64,000 nucleotides of DNA from Bidens hawaiensis (Eukaryota; Streptophyta; Magnoliopsida; Asterales; Asteraceae), in NCBI GenBank assembly GCA_021521415.1, contig JAIQDT010000108.1, forward strand, positions 1,328,001 to 1,392,000, given 5' to 3'. Of the stretch, positions 12,001-24,253 are shown piece by piece. Every line of letters starts with the position of its first letter. Position 1 is the first letter of the stretch. A program made the translations under genes and the position numbers. Below the pieces are notes generated by a model that saw nothing but the letters and a program-made list of their open reading frames with translations, was not told where the DNA came from and made no database searches.

Positions 12001-12352
12001 TCACAAATTTTAAATTTCCTAAACGCCTTTTTTTTAGAAAGTTATAAGTTATAAGGAGGCAAATAAGCATCCCAAACCCCCCCAAATATTTACTTTTATT
12101 ATTACACTTTATGGTCAACATAAAATACTTTTGACACGCAAGTTGATAATGGGTCGAATCGGATTGACCCGGACCAAACTGGATTCAACTTGAAACCGTG
12201 AAACCACGGATACAAGAACCAGATCATCTAGAGAGTTTAAGTCGGGTACAGAGCCCACAGGTGTTGCTTGAAATCGGTTCCAAGTAAAACCATTTGTTAC
12301 GAACCGATAAAGATATTTTGGAACTCCTCATTACCTATTGTTATCGGTGTTA
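9047..12352. repeat. Segmental duplication, copy 2
   Basis: Collinear with 2,050-5,550. Its right edge ('ttatcggtgttacatgg') is close to the left end of the Copia element, about 30 bp away, so the original extent beyond this point cannot be followed next to the insertion. It lacks the 194-bp MITE found in copy 1. It contains the third copy of the GAGGCGC-rich segment (about 10,718-11,062). The short frames at 9,533-9,748, 10,902-11,093 and 11,497-11,703 show no domain. Confidence 0.75.
11936..12088. mobile_element. MITE, counterpart of 5,121-5,278
   Basis: Starts AGGGTGTTTTGGATTTC and ends with 'aagcatcccaaacccccc', with the same internal inverted repeat as the copy-1 element. It is shared between duplicates and so older than the duplication. 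Confidence 0.6.
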
Positions 12353-12385
12353 CATGGAATGAAAAATAAGATCTTATGTTCTTTG

Positions 12386-12563
12386 TATTAGAATAGCAAA
12401 ATAAGAGATATATTAAGATAGATATTAGAGAATCTTTTAAACGTTTATGGTTCTCTTATGATTTATATTTATCTCTTTCATATGTATCTGCCATATTTTA
12501 AGGCCTTTGCTAATAACATTCAGAAGGGGGGGGGGGGGGGTGGTTCTATCCTATTTACTATTA
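12386..12563 (+). repeat. Copia 5' LTR
   Basis: Starts TATTAGAATAGC and ends ...TTTACTATTA, matching 24,254-24,418. The ends are TA...TA rather than TG...CA in both LTRs. A G15 run at 12,526-12,540 replaces the GGGTGGG found in the 3' LTR. Confidence 0.85.
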
Positions 12564-12576
12564 TGATATCAGAGTC
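12564..12576 (+). other. Copia primer-binding site
   Basis: TGATATCAGAGTC lies directly after the LTR. It is a slightly mutated form of TGGTATCAGAGCC, the site complementary to initiator tRNA-Met that most plant copia elements use. Confidence 0.75.
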
Positions 12577-12653
12577 TTATTTTTTCTAAAGCATCCACAG
12601 CCGTCGTCCTCACCTTCACGTCCCCTGTCCTATTTTTTGTTATTGTTCTCACC

Positions 12654-13545
12654 ATGTCCGGCGAAAAACAAGCGGAATCTTCTTCCTCGGCCACGGCCGA
12701 TCACAAAGCATTACATCCGGTTTATTCCGTAACAATATACAAAACAAAATCCAAACTCTCGATGGCACCACTTGCACCTATTCGACCTGGGTTAAATTGT
12801 TCACGCTTCACGCACGAGGTTATAAAGTACTTCATCATATTGACGGAACCGTGCCTCCGGAAAAAGACCATGCAACTTACGAGACATGGGCAGAAATAGA
12901 CGCGATTGTGCTTCAATGGATCTACGGGACGATCTTAAAGCCCTACCTCGCACGTGTTTTGGATACGAACGCCACTGCGCAATAGGTCTGGAACAAACTT
13001 AAATATATATTTTTTATCTAACAAAAAGGCTCGTGTTGCAGCTTTGGAAAAGAGGTTTACGAACCTAACCTTAGCCTCATGTTCCTTCTTGGATGACTAC
13101 TATCAAAAGCTCCAAGACTTGGCGGAACAGTTGATCGATGTCGATCATGTGGTCGACGAATCGAGACTAGTGGTTCAGTTGGTTAACGGATTCCCGAAGG
13201 AGTTCGATGCATGTGCTACGCTGATAAACCAAAACGACACAAGTTGGGACGATGCGAGAGAAGCAATTGATCTTGAAAAGCAAAGGCAGGATGCGAGGGT
13301 GGAACAAAATCATTCCGCATTGGTTACACCCGCAAATGGCCAGAACAGAGTGGCACTAATACTTTTCAAAGTGGTTCTCAACAACAACCTACTAGTTCCT
13401 CTCCAAATCCCAATTATTTTGGCAACAATTACAAACCCGGATACCGTGGTCGTGGACGCGGTAGAAGGGGTGGTCGCGGTTATGGCCGAAACGGGGGTCG
13501 GTCCCATTAATATGCACCAAACAGTTACTACTCACAGCAGCGGTT
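12654..13545 (+). pseudogene. Copia gag remnant
   Basis: The start MSGEKQAESSSS and a later segment with LHARGYKVLHHIDGT and ATYETWAEIDAIVLQW-like sequence match the N-terminal gag region of plant copia elements. This is followed by a long helical stretch (13,020-13,330, with SFLDDYYQKLQDLAEQL and LVVQLVNGFPKEFDA) typical of the UBN2-type gag domain. The segments lie in three frames, so at least two frameshifts are present in the first 350 bp. A Gly/Arg-rich segment follows near 13,430-13,500. No intact CCHC knuckle was seen. Confidence 0.75.
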
Positions 13546-14839
13546 TTGGACCACACCCCTCCCTGCCCACATTCGGCCCAAGGGATGTGGACCAATCAAT
13601 GGGGCGGACCACAACAACCCACTGGACTCGGCCAGCAGGCGCACTTCGACTCACTAAATACGGCTGCAACACATAACCAACAGGCGGGAACTTCTTTTAA
13701 TCATATGGCTGATGCCAACGCTGCTTTCGCTCCTCCTAGCTTCATGACCCAACAACAATTCAACCCACTATACCCGCAAGAATTGGGTCAAGCACTTCAA
13801 GCAGTCAATTTGAATAACGATCCATGGTTTATGGACTTGGGAGCCTCCTCGCATCTCACTGCCGACCCGGGTAAGATTCAACATCCTAATGATTTATTTT
13901 TTAACTGTAATATTTTCGTTGGTAATGGCTAAAAATTACCGGTCACCGGCTCAGGCCATTCCTCGTACCAAATACTAAACCGAACCTTTAAACTTAACGA
14001 TATACTTTTAGCCCCCCAAGTCTTTCAAAGACCTTCTTTCTGTTCGTAAATTTTCAAGCGATAACCAAGTTTCGATTGATTTGACCCTTATGGTTTTTCT
14101 TTGAAGGACCTCGCGACGGGAAGGCTAATTTCTTGACACGACAGCACTGGGGACCTCTATCCTTTCACGAAGCCAACGTATCCATCCACTTGCCTCGTGG
14201 CGTCCTCGACTTCTACTTGGAACAATCGGCTTGGTCATCCCTGTGTTCAAGCTTTACATTTATTGTCTCGTCATTACTTTATTTCATGTTATCAACATTC
14301 TAGTTTTGATTTATGTTATGCATGTCAAATTTTGAATAATAAATGTTTGCCTTTTTTTTATTCTAAATCGTTTACTCTTGCACCGTTTGATATCATACAT
14401 TGCGATTTGTGGACATCTCCAGTAATTAGTAATAATGGATATAAATACTACATGGTTCTAATCAATAATTATACTCAATATATGTGGGTTTATTCATTAA
14501 AATACAAATCCAAAACTTTTCACACTTTCGTTAAGTTTCATCGCCTAATCGAAACCCAATTTAATATTAAAATTAAATTGTTTCAATGTGACCTTGGTGG
14601 TGAGTTTCATAACAACGAGTTTCATAATTTTGCCACAACCCAAGGACTTATATTTCGTTTTTCTTGTCCACAAACCTCTCCGCAAAATGGTAAGGCGGAA
14701 CGAATGATTCGTCGCATAAACGACATCATCTGTCCCCTCCTTACGCAAGCTAATCTTCCACCCTCCTATTGGGTTCAAGCCTTACACACCGCCGCTTACC
14801 TCCATAATATACTTCCTACTAAACACCTCAATCTATTTA
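13546..14839 (+). pseudogene. Copia protease and integrase, broken
   Basis: The protease motif appears at 13,819-13,860 as FMDLGASSH, with Leu where active enzymes have Thr or Ser after the catalytic Asp. After frameshifts near 13,930-14,190, the GAG-pre-integrase region begins at WNNRLGHP. The integrase core follows with CDLWTSP (first Asp), QCDLGGEFH (second Asp) and PQNGKAER (Glu), so the D,D,E residues are still visible. The long open frame at 14,197-14,901 runs a few codons into the inserted LTR, which cuts the integrase C-terminal region at 14,839. Removing the insert leaves both sides in the same frame. Confidence 0.85.
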
Positions 14840-17184
14840 TGTCACACCTCACTTTAGGGCCTAGGCGTGTGACCAAAATTCGGTACTTGTTTTGTAAATA
14901 AATCAGAGTTGCGGGTTTTATATCAGCGGAAATCTTTAATAAAATATTATTATTTTGAAAAACTTATTAAAATGTCGGGTTTAAATGCCCGTTCATCGTT
15001 TACAATACATTTCTTTAGAAAACATAACTCTTTATAATATTCTAAATTAAAATATCTGAGTCATCAGATAGCATCTAATGACTATAACTCCAATCTTCTA
15101 TTCCCCCTTGCTTGTATGTTCTAACCTTTCTTGATTCCCTGTAACATGGGGGAAAATACGTCAGCACAAAGCTGGTGAATAACGTTAACTCTAAAATCTC
15201 TTTTCAATACCTTTGTGAAACCAACAATAATACCTTTGTGACTACTCATTAGGCACCCAACTACATTGGGATCAAATTACCCTAAGTACCATATACAATT
15301 AATTATATACACAATATCATTTATTTGAACAGTCCCGTAGACCTTCAGAGGCATGTTGATGATATGCATGGCCTCGGGAAAATGCCGAGTCACCATGTAT
15401 GTTTGAATCCAGACACATGTATACTCTTAATCAGAGTGTCCGTTTCTTATTATTGTACACAAAGTTTTAAGGATTCGTAAATCCTATGCAAACATTCTGA
15501 CTCAATATAAAAGGTTTGGGGCGTATTCACCTTGTCTGTTTTTAATTAGTTTCTGATACTGATTCCTGTTTTCTGTTCTCTTCTTCTTGTTTTGTTACCT
15601 CGGACCTATAGTACGAGAATAACATTTGTATAAATAACTAGATCATCGATCTAGCTTTAGACCTTTAGTCTGTTTTGTATAGCTTTAACCTTGATAAAAA
15701 CATTTGTTTATTCAAAGCATTTGGACCTTTAGTCCATTTGTTTGTTTATCATTTACACACGATGTTTCTTCTTCAAGAAGAAACATTACTTTATAATATT
15801 ATATTTCTTGACAATAAAGAAATACTATTCAATTATATCCCTTGAATAAACTTGCTTACGTTTCTTAATCAAGAAAAAACTATATTTTAATTATAACATT
15901 TGCTTAAGAAAAGTTATTGTATTCTTAATCGTAATCAAGGTTCGGGCTATACCCTCGACTATGGTCTAAGCCATTTATAATAATAAATAATAACTTAGGC
16001 AGAACTCCTTACCTCGCACGGTATTCGGAGTTTAGATATTCCTAAGTTTATATGGGCAGCACTTCTACAATATACGCACGTTTATCGAGGTGTTCTTGAT
16101 CCACCTTCCTTGGCACTCAAATTGAGACAATGTTCGGTCGCCGGGTCGTGCGCGTACTTCGAGGCGGAACGTCCGGTTATTTTTGGATGGCACACACTTC
16201 TAGGAAAACACCGGGTATTTGGCATGGATTACGAGGTGATGATTGTCGGGTCGGTGGCACGCAAAACAATGTTCGGCACGCAAACCGAGGTAGAGAGAGA
16301 ATGTAAATTATAGAGAGAGAGAGTAAATGTGTGTGTGCAAATGAGCCGTGGCCTGCCCTATTTATTGCCAATTTTGGATCCCATTGCGATACGCGATGGG
16401 CTCCTTTCTTCCTTCATCGCGTATCGCGATGCCTAGCTTTCTGAGGTTATGCCACGTGGCCTAACACGTCTGCCACGTGTCGCCACGTGGTCTGACACGT
16501 TCTACCACGCGTCATGGTGTGTTGCCACGTGTCGCCGGAGTGCGACACGTGTTGATGACTCATCACGGCCCATCGCGTATCGCGATGGCCGTCTCCTTGG
16601 ACTCATCGCGTAGCGCGATGGGTCCATAAATATTATTTTTCGTTTTCAGTCCTTCATCTTTTGTAGCTTGTCATTTCAGGTCTAATTCTCGTTGTCCAAA
16701 AATAATAAGGCGGCTCTTAAAGTGGCTCACGGCGATGCGAGCGTGCGAAGTGCGCCATCAAAGCGCCACATTGCGCCCAACGCCCTCGCCCTCGCCCTCG
16801 CCCGAGCGCGAGCGCGTGCGCGTGCGCGTCGGGTGCTACGCACCCTCTGCTAGGGCTACTTGGTGCATGATATTCATAAAAGAATATTACTATGGAAAAT
16901 CACTTCCTTATAAATATCTTCCATTTCTTTACCACTTTCCATGTGGGATGGATTCCATCTTCCTTATTTATACCTTAGTGGAATGCTTCCACTTTCTTAC
17001 ATCTTCCAATGTGGGATGGAGTTTCTTTCATGTAAGTAAACTTAACCTAGGAAATATTTTTATTTCCTTATTTTTCTTATAATTCCTTATTTAATATTTT
17101 CTCATGTCTTGTCTTGATATTATTTTTGATCCCTCAACTTTCCTAAGTTGTCAAATTTGGATCAAAATTTTGGGGGATGTTACA
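14840..17184 (-). mobile_element. Gypsy-type solo LTR inserted in Copia integrase
   Basis: The 2,345-bp insertion has TG...CA ends and is flanked by ATTTA on both sides (14,835-14,839 and 17,185-17,189). Read on the minus strand it begins TGTAACATCCCCC, a typical gypsy LTR start, and has a TATA-like CAATAAATAG at 16,359-16,368. Just upstream of that in LTR orientation (16,380-16,620) are palindromic words CATCGCG-NNN-CGCGATG and CCACGTG/CACGTGG repeats, then a very GC-rich block at 16,780-16,830. There is no internal region and no coding domain, so this is a solo LTR left by recombination. Confidence 0.88.
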
Positions 17185-17189
17185 ATTTA

Positions 17190-19072
17190 CACCAACATTT
17201 GTCCTCTTTCATCGACACCCCACCTACGATCATCTTCGCATCTTCGGTTGCGCGTGTTACCCAAATCTATTCGCAACCCAACAACACAAATTGTCACCGA
17301 GATCAACAAAATGTGTGCTTTTGGGATATCCTCCTAATTTTCGCGGATATAGGTGCCTCGACCTAGCCACGGGGCGCGTTCATATATCTCGTCACGTAAT
17401 TTTTTATGAGAACAACTTTCCCACACCCATTAATTCATCACATTATAATTTTCTTGATGATTCCTTAAACCCTCTCGATTCCTGGTTCCCTCCCACTCAA
17501 CCATCAACAAACTCAGCCCCATCCTCCACTACCCCTCCACCGACCCAATTCCCTCCTGAAGCCCATCGTCAAATCCATCCAAACTTCACACCCCCTGCTG
17601 TCCAAAATGCATCCAACACTCCCCTTAACACATCTTCGGCCCACACAACTTCTCGGCCCAACCAATCCACAGCCAATCAACCTAACCAACCTACTATTGC
17701 TACACAACCTGTTGAACCACTAGCCATTCCCCATGTTCCGGTCCATACAGATTCAAACCCCCACCCCATGACAACCCGCTCAAAGGCGGGTGTCACAAAA
17801 CCGAACCCAAAATATAATTTGAATATCGCTCGCTCTAAAAATATCTCCTCTATACCTGCCACATATAAACACGCCTTAGCTGACCCTTTTTGGAAACATG
17901 CCATGATCAACGAATTTAAAGCGTTAAAGGATAATGACACGTGGGATCTTGTGCCGTACCCGGCCGATCACCCTGTTATTAAATGTCTTTGGTTGTTCAG
18001 ACATAAGTTTCGTGCTGATGGCTCGCTTGAAAGATACAAAGCGCGATTGGTGGTGAATGGTAAATCTCAAACCACCGGGGGTAGATTGTCATGAGACGTT
18101 CAGCCCGGTTGTTAAACCCGCTACTATCAGAACCGTATTGTTGATCGGCCTTTCGAAAGGGTGGCCTATGCATCAGTTAGATGTTAAGAACGCTTTCTTA
18201 CATGGGGATTTGCAAGAAACTGTTTTTATGTATCAACCTGCAGGTTTTGTGGATACATCAGCTCCTAATCATGTTTGTAGATTAAAGAAATCCCTTTATG
18301 GGTTGAAACATGCTCCTAGGGTGTGGTACACATGGTTCTCCACATTCATCACTAAAAGGGGTTTCAAGAGTAGCATATGTGATAGCTCGTTATTTATCTA
18401 TAAAAACGGGAACGATGTGGAGTATCTTTTACTTTACGTTGATGACATTGTTCTTACGGCCTCATCGACACGGTTGGTTTCCACAATTATTTGAGAGCTA
18501 TCGGCGGAGTTTGCTATGACCGATCTAGGTCCGTTACATCACTTCTTGGGTATCTAGGTCTCTCGGGATGCTCAGGGGTTGTTTCTTTCACATGCACAGT
18601 ATGCAACATAGATTCTTGCACGGGCGAACATGTCAAACTGCAAACCATGTGCCACACTGATTGATACCAGGGCAAAACTTGATGCCGAGGCCGGACCCCT
18701 TTTGGAAGATGGCACTGAATATCGAAGCGTAGCTGGAGCTCTACAATATCTTAAGTTCACTCGACCGGACATCACATATGCGGTTTAACAACTGTGCCTA
18801 TTTATGCATGCGCCTAGAGAACCACATCTTGCTTTCATGAGACGACTTCTTCGGTATGTCAGTGGTACTTTACACCATGGGCTACAATTATCAGTCTCCC
18901 CCGTCTCTTCGTTAACCGCATATTCAGATGCAGACTGGGGTGGCTGTCCTAACCATCGAAGATCTACATAAGGGTATTGCATGTTTTTTGGGTGCCAACT
19001 TAGTTTCTTGGTCATCTAAACGTCAGCCCACTATTTCTCGGTCGAGTGCAGAGGCAGAATATAGAGGTGTAG
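17190..19072 (+). pseudogene. Copia integrase C-terminus, reverse transcriptase and RNase H start
   Basis: Opens with the integrase C-terminal LRIFGCACYPN and GYPPNFRGYRC motifs (about 17,230-17,360), then a Pro/Thr/Ser-rich linker. The RT domain starts around 17,880 with FWKHAMINEFKALKDNDTW. A frameshift near 18,060-18,075 moves the frame to the block with QLDVKNAFLHGDLQE and the catalytic YVDD (about 18,437). More frameshifts and stops follow after 18,494. RNase H begins near 18,900 ([12 protein letters not shown]) and is interrupted at the AEAEYRG motif by the solo LTR at 19,073. Confidence 0.88.
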
Positions 19073-22000
19073 TGTAACACCCCGGCTAAAGCGGAATACG
19101 CTCGAGTGTGACATACAGATTGCTCAAAACACATGTGACACTATTAAGTGACAATATTACTATTAATTGATTTACACATCAAGTACACAGGTTTGTAACA
19201 AAGAATACAATGAAAATACAAAAATAATTAACATCTTGTCCATTTATTACTATAACCTAAGTTCTAGTGTCCTTGTCACGACAACATTCTCTAAATGAAG
19301 TACCTGTAGCATATATATAAAATAATGTCAACTAAATGAATAGTTGGTGAGTTCACACAAGTTTTGATATATGTACATAAAAATCATACAATTCCATGAA
19401 CAAATGTAAAGGAGCAAGTAGGGTCCTTTCAACTGGGATTGTTCACCAGCGTACTCAGATAAGCGCAAATAAAGTCCTTTCCAGTTGGGATTGTGCACCA
19501 ACGTACTCGGATAATGAGACCCTTTTCCTCTCATAACAACAAATGTATTGAGCGCATAGGGGGCGTATGATCATACAATATTGAAGTAGTCCATGAGCAA
19601 GTAGTATTGAGCAAGTAACAAGTAAACACACAAGTCCATGTAGCGAATTGTAGTTTGTAAGTAATGAATAAATGAAATTGTAATTTGGATAGGATATATA
19701 TGCTACCCCCAAAAGTAGTAAAAGAGTAAAAAGGGGGTGTTAAAACCCTTGAAATTGAAGACAAACTTGAAATAAAACTAAAATGCGTAAATGAAACCGA
19801 AGCAATTGAACGTCATGAACTAGAATTGAAAGTACAAAATAAATTATTACTAACGACTTAAAACATAAATAGATCGGGTTGTCGGTAATTAGAAGTGTTT
19901 ATGTAAGGCCCCGTTCCCGGTAGCCCTACTTTGGACGTTGGATTTACTCATAAACACATTTCTTACAAATCAGAGTTAATTAAAACTTTCGCGGAAACGT
20001 TAACTTAAATCATTCATTACAAAACATTAAATATTTTCTTTACAACCATGATAATAAACATCATATTTAAAACACCATTTCTTTCATCTTCAGATGCCAG
20101 CCGTTCAATCCATGCCATGTGTCAACCTCATGCTAGCTCTTTAATCATATTCACCTGTGTGCATACTAAAAGTCAGCTACGCTGAGTGAGTTCTAGTTAA
20201 CCAGGTGACATACAATACATACACATATCTTACATACATACATATCTTAACCTTGTATAAATATCTATAAGAGGAACGTCACATAATATCTATTAAAAGA
20301 ACCATGGCTAATGTCCATGCTATATATATTTTCCATAGAAGGACACTCTGTATAAATTCTCCATAGAAGGACACTCTATATACTTCCATAAAAGGAACAT
20401 CCTATATATTTCCATTAAAGGAACACTATGCTTTCCATTAAAGGAACACTATACTTTCCATTAAAGAAACACTATGCTTTCCATTAAAGGAAAACTATGC
20501 TTTTCATTAAAGGAACACTCTATATATTATCCGTAGAAGGAACTATGTACATAATTTATTATTTAATACCCATATAAGGAGACAATCACTATTCTTGGCA
20601 ATACATGTAATATCCGATGATCATTCACGTATCGACAAGCAATCATCCTTTCATTACATTCAATATTCAAATCTATATTTATAACCTGATAGTACATGCA
20701 ATATCCAAAGATCGTTCACGTACCGACAAGCAATCATCTTTACGTTACATACAATATTCAAATCTATATTATTAACCTGACAGTACGTGCAATATCCGAA
20801 GATCGTTCATGTACCGACAATCTTTCATTCTCATTCAAGACATATATAGATATCATATAATCATACATGGCATACACTTACCAATTAGGGTAAGTGTATT
20901 AACTATCACATCGAGTATGCACACAACCCGGAAAACATAACAAGGAATGGGGCTAGAAACTCACTTGAAGTCGGTTACTTCTTCCGTTAATGGTTACTCA
21001 TTTCTTGACTGTGCACGGCTAGCTGTATAACAATTATGCGTATTGATTACTATCACCTTTCATATTACGTTCCTAGTTAAATTATTACCCTCAACGAACG
21101 GGGGTCCGGGGGCAGCGCCCCTGGCAGCGAGGTTCTAGGGGCGGCAGCCTCTAGCGGGGTCCAAGGGGCAGAGCCCCTGGCTGGGGTTAAGCTAACTGTC
21201 TTAACACATTTTCCATTAGAAAATTAAATTATTATTTAATTCGCTAACTAAATCTCTATAACGAATTAAGCCTGATTCGTGGTCTAATTCACTATTCTGG
21301 TTCGTTATCCTCACATAACGAATTGGCAAGTAACGAATCACCTGATTCGTTACTTGATTCGTTATGCTAAATAGTTATCTGAACATCATCTGATTCGTTA
21401 CCTTAGCATAGCGAATGAGCATATAACGAATTACCAGATTCGTTATCTTATTTAACGAATGGATAGATAACGAACTAAGAGCTCATTCGTTATCAAGTCT
21501 CACGAATTGGATCCCATTCGTTATGAACGCGTAACGAATTGGTCAATCATAACGAATCATCTATGTTCTTATCCAGACTTTGACTTGGGGTCAAAGTCAA
21601 AATCGTCAAGAACACCCAACAGTCAAACTATATTAGATCTGCGATTAAATCTTCATTTCTTAATAAAAAATCATGATTTAGGTATCATTGGAATCTTCTA
21701 AGCAGCGCCTACAAACCAACCATTCAATCGTTCAAAACATCGGGTTTACAGGGTGCGATTTATGTATATACATGCGGGTTTTTCATACCAACGATTAACC
21801 TATCAATCTGTAATCAATTTCAGTAAGTTTAGCTTTGATGGATTCATTTTTACCATACTAGGACAGAGCTATGATTTCTAGACTAAATCCGAACCTAAAC
21901 GAACAAGTTCTCGATATAAACGTACCGTAAATGAGTCGAACTACGAACACGAGCTGGTCTTTGATGTTGCTTTGGTTCGTCACGACGATCTAGCACCAAC

Positions 22001-22528
22001 AAGCTCGGGTTCTCGTCTCCGGATCTTGGCTCGGGTTATAGGATAATGTTTGTGTGTGTTTATCAAGGTGTAGGCTATATGGTGTAGAGATAAAAATGGA
22101 AAGGATTAGGGTTCAAGGGGTTTTTATACTCCCTTAAGCCCATGGACCTAAGGCTCATCTTTCCTTTTTGGTCCATCTTTAATTCTATTAACCAAGCCCG
22201 CTACCCCTTAAGCTTTATTATCATATTATTATCATTATCCCACTAACTCAAATAATTCACCCGACGCAGGTATAACATTAAATATTATTCTAGAATTTTC
22301 GGGATGTTACAGTTTAATGTATATTTTATCATTTTATGGAGTTTTTATAATATAATATTATATTTTAACGGAACACTAACGATTTATTAATTTAATATAT
22401 ATATTTTTTAAATTACGAGATTAATAGCAAGTTTGGATATGTTAATATAACGGGATTTTTAGCGTTAACGGTATATTTTATTTTAGCATAAATGTTCACA
22501 TTTTAGGATTTACAATGGTTTACGACGA

Positions 22529-22592
<64 letters not shown>

Positions 22593-23812
22593 TTATATTG
22601 AAGGTTACGGGTCTCAAGAACGATGTCGGGTTTGTAAAAGTTTGGCTTTTGAATGCCAATGCTAAAAACTAAGTGAAACAATGATTATTTAACTTAGAAG
22701 ATTTTTATTTATTTTTTTAACAATTTTTAATAAATTTTATTTGATTTTTATCATTATATATAAAGCTTTAAAAAAAATAATACAAAAAAATTGCCATGAC
22801 CCGGGTTCTAGCCCGGGTCCTTTGAACCACACAAAGATGGTTTAACCACCGGACCAGTTCATTAGATTGCTAAAAGATTGGAAATTGATTTATATATATG
22901 AACACACTTATTCATCTTCTTCCCCACACAAACCCTAGATCCAATTCTTCAAATTGAATCCATGTTTGCCCGAGGTGTGTTAGGGGTTTTATTAATTGGC
23001 TTGAAATGCTTCAAATCTATATATTATTTACCTTTATTGGTGCCAGCATGATAGTGAACGGAGGGTGGCCAGAATTCTAACTTTGATTAACAAGACGAGA
23101 TTACAGAGGGTATATTTGATGAAGATAAAGGTGTGAGCGAGTTTTGATGAACGAGTAGGCTTTGTTTGTACTAATAATTGAATCGATTAGTGTTTAATTC
23201 GAGTTTTTAAGACTTTGATTATATACCAATGGGTTAAGATTAATGCGAGTTAATTGGTTGTTTAATGGTGAAATAAATTACATAATAATATTTATAATTA
23301 GTGGAGACGGTGATTGGATGCTTTAACGGATTGAATCGGACGTTAAAGTGAGTTTTAAGGTCGCCGGAAGTTTGTTGCCGTCACCGGCCGGTGTTTATCG
23401 GAAAAACGTGATGGAGGGTTACGGGGAAGGGCTGAAGAGTTTTTTTTATATTATTATTATTATTATTTGAATATATTACACTTTGGCCCTAGACTTTCAT
23501 ATTTCTTTTAAATATAATTAATATATATTTACATTTTGAGCCTTATACTTCCAAATGTTATATAAATGAAATTAAAGTTAATGATTTTGAAATATGTTCG
23601 AATTATACCCGGATAATTTGGGACTCGTTTAAGTAAACTTTAATTACTGGAGTTTTGTAATTCAAACAAAACGTATAGAAACAACGAATGGTGTCTGTAA
23701 CACGTCGTAAATAGTATTAAATAAACGAGAATTATATATATAATAAACGAATGATACGAATACATCGAAACATCAAATGAGTCGGTTGACGAACATAAAA
23801 TACATAATACAA

Positions 23813-23872
<60 letters not shown>

Positions 23873-23929
23873 AAACCGAAAATTTGAAACGGGTCGGATT
23901 TTCGGGTTTGAAAAGTAACGAATGTTACA
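19073..23929 (-). mobile_element. Solo LTR of the Tekay-like gypsy family, inserted in Copia RNase H
   Basis: Flanked by TGTAG (19,068-19,072 and 23,930-23,934) with TG...CA ends. On the minus strand it ends in GCTTTAGCCGGGGTGTTACA, as does the 3' LTR at 58,477-60,685. It shares with that LTR the 'gtcacttaatagtgtcacatg' segment, a long AT run and a pol III-like A/B-box pair. Without the nested insert it is about 2.44 kb. It carries (AT)n runs at 22,531-22,580 and 23,817-23,867. No internal region is present, so it is a solo LTR. Frames such as 19,455-19,712 and 23,640-23,873 are not genes. Confidence 0.88.
19902..22311 (-). mobile_element. Second gypsy-type solo LTR nested in the first
   Basis: The 2,410-bp insertion with TG...CA ends is flanked by GTTTA (19,897-19,901 and 22,312-22,316). 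On the minus strand it starts TGTAACATCCCGAAAATTC and has a good TATA box, GTATAAAAACC (about 22,120-22,130), which supports this orientation. It contains three tandem arrays: a unit of about 22 bp containing 'ccattaaaggaacactatg' (20,330-20,530), a unit of about 92 bp containing 'gatcgttcacgtaccgac' (about 20,600-20,830) and a dense ATTCGTTA/TAACGAAT block (21,250-21,565). No coding domain. Confidence 0.88.
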
Positions 23930-23934
23930 TGTAG

Positions 23935-24253
23935 CAAACGCGGTTACAGTATTAGCATGGTTGAGAAATCTATTGCTAGAATTACATTTACCTCTTAATC
24001 GAGCTTCAGTTGTTTATTGTGATAATGTATAGGCGGTTTATCTTTCGGGCAATCCTGTGCAACATCAGCGTACTAAACACATTGAGATTGATATTCATTT
24101 CGTAAGAGAACAAGTTCGCTTGGGAAGAATTCGAGTTTTGCATATCCTGCACCATATCAGTACGCTGACATTTTTACGAAAGGTGTACCTCGTCCGCTCT
24201 TCGAAAGTTTCAGATCCAGTTTGAGTGTGCTAGCGGCTCGAACTACGAGGGGG
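23935..24253 (+). pseudogene. Copia RNase H end and polypurine tract
   Basis: Resumes the RNase H frame directly after the TSD, with AVTVLAWLRNLLLELH and VVYCDN, then an in-frame stop (TAG near 24,030), then the [13 protein letters not shown] motif that closes copia RNase H. The purine tract GAGGGGG just before 24,254 is the 3' priming site for plus-strand synthesis. Confidence 0.85.

Noticed and set aside
16110..16371. Opposed 64-67-codon frames in the first solo LTR
   Set aside because: Noncoding LTR leader next to the TATA box; no domain.
18572..19015. Minus-strand frames at 18,572-18,775 and 18,785-19,015
   Set aside because: They are antisense shadows of the copia RT/RNase H region.
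20330..20830. Regularly spaced repeats resembling a CRISPR array
   Set aside because: Units are degenerate, have no unique spacers, and lie in a plant LTR.
23640..23873. A 77-codon frame starting with alternating Tyr-Ile
   Set aside because: It is a reading of an (AT)n microsatellite inside a solo LTR.
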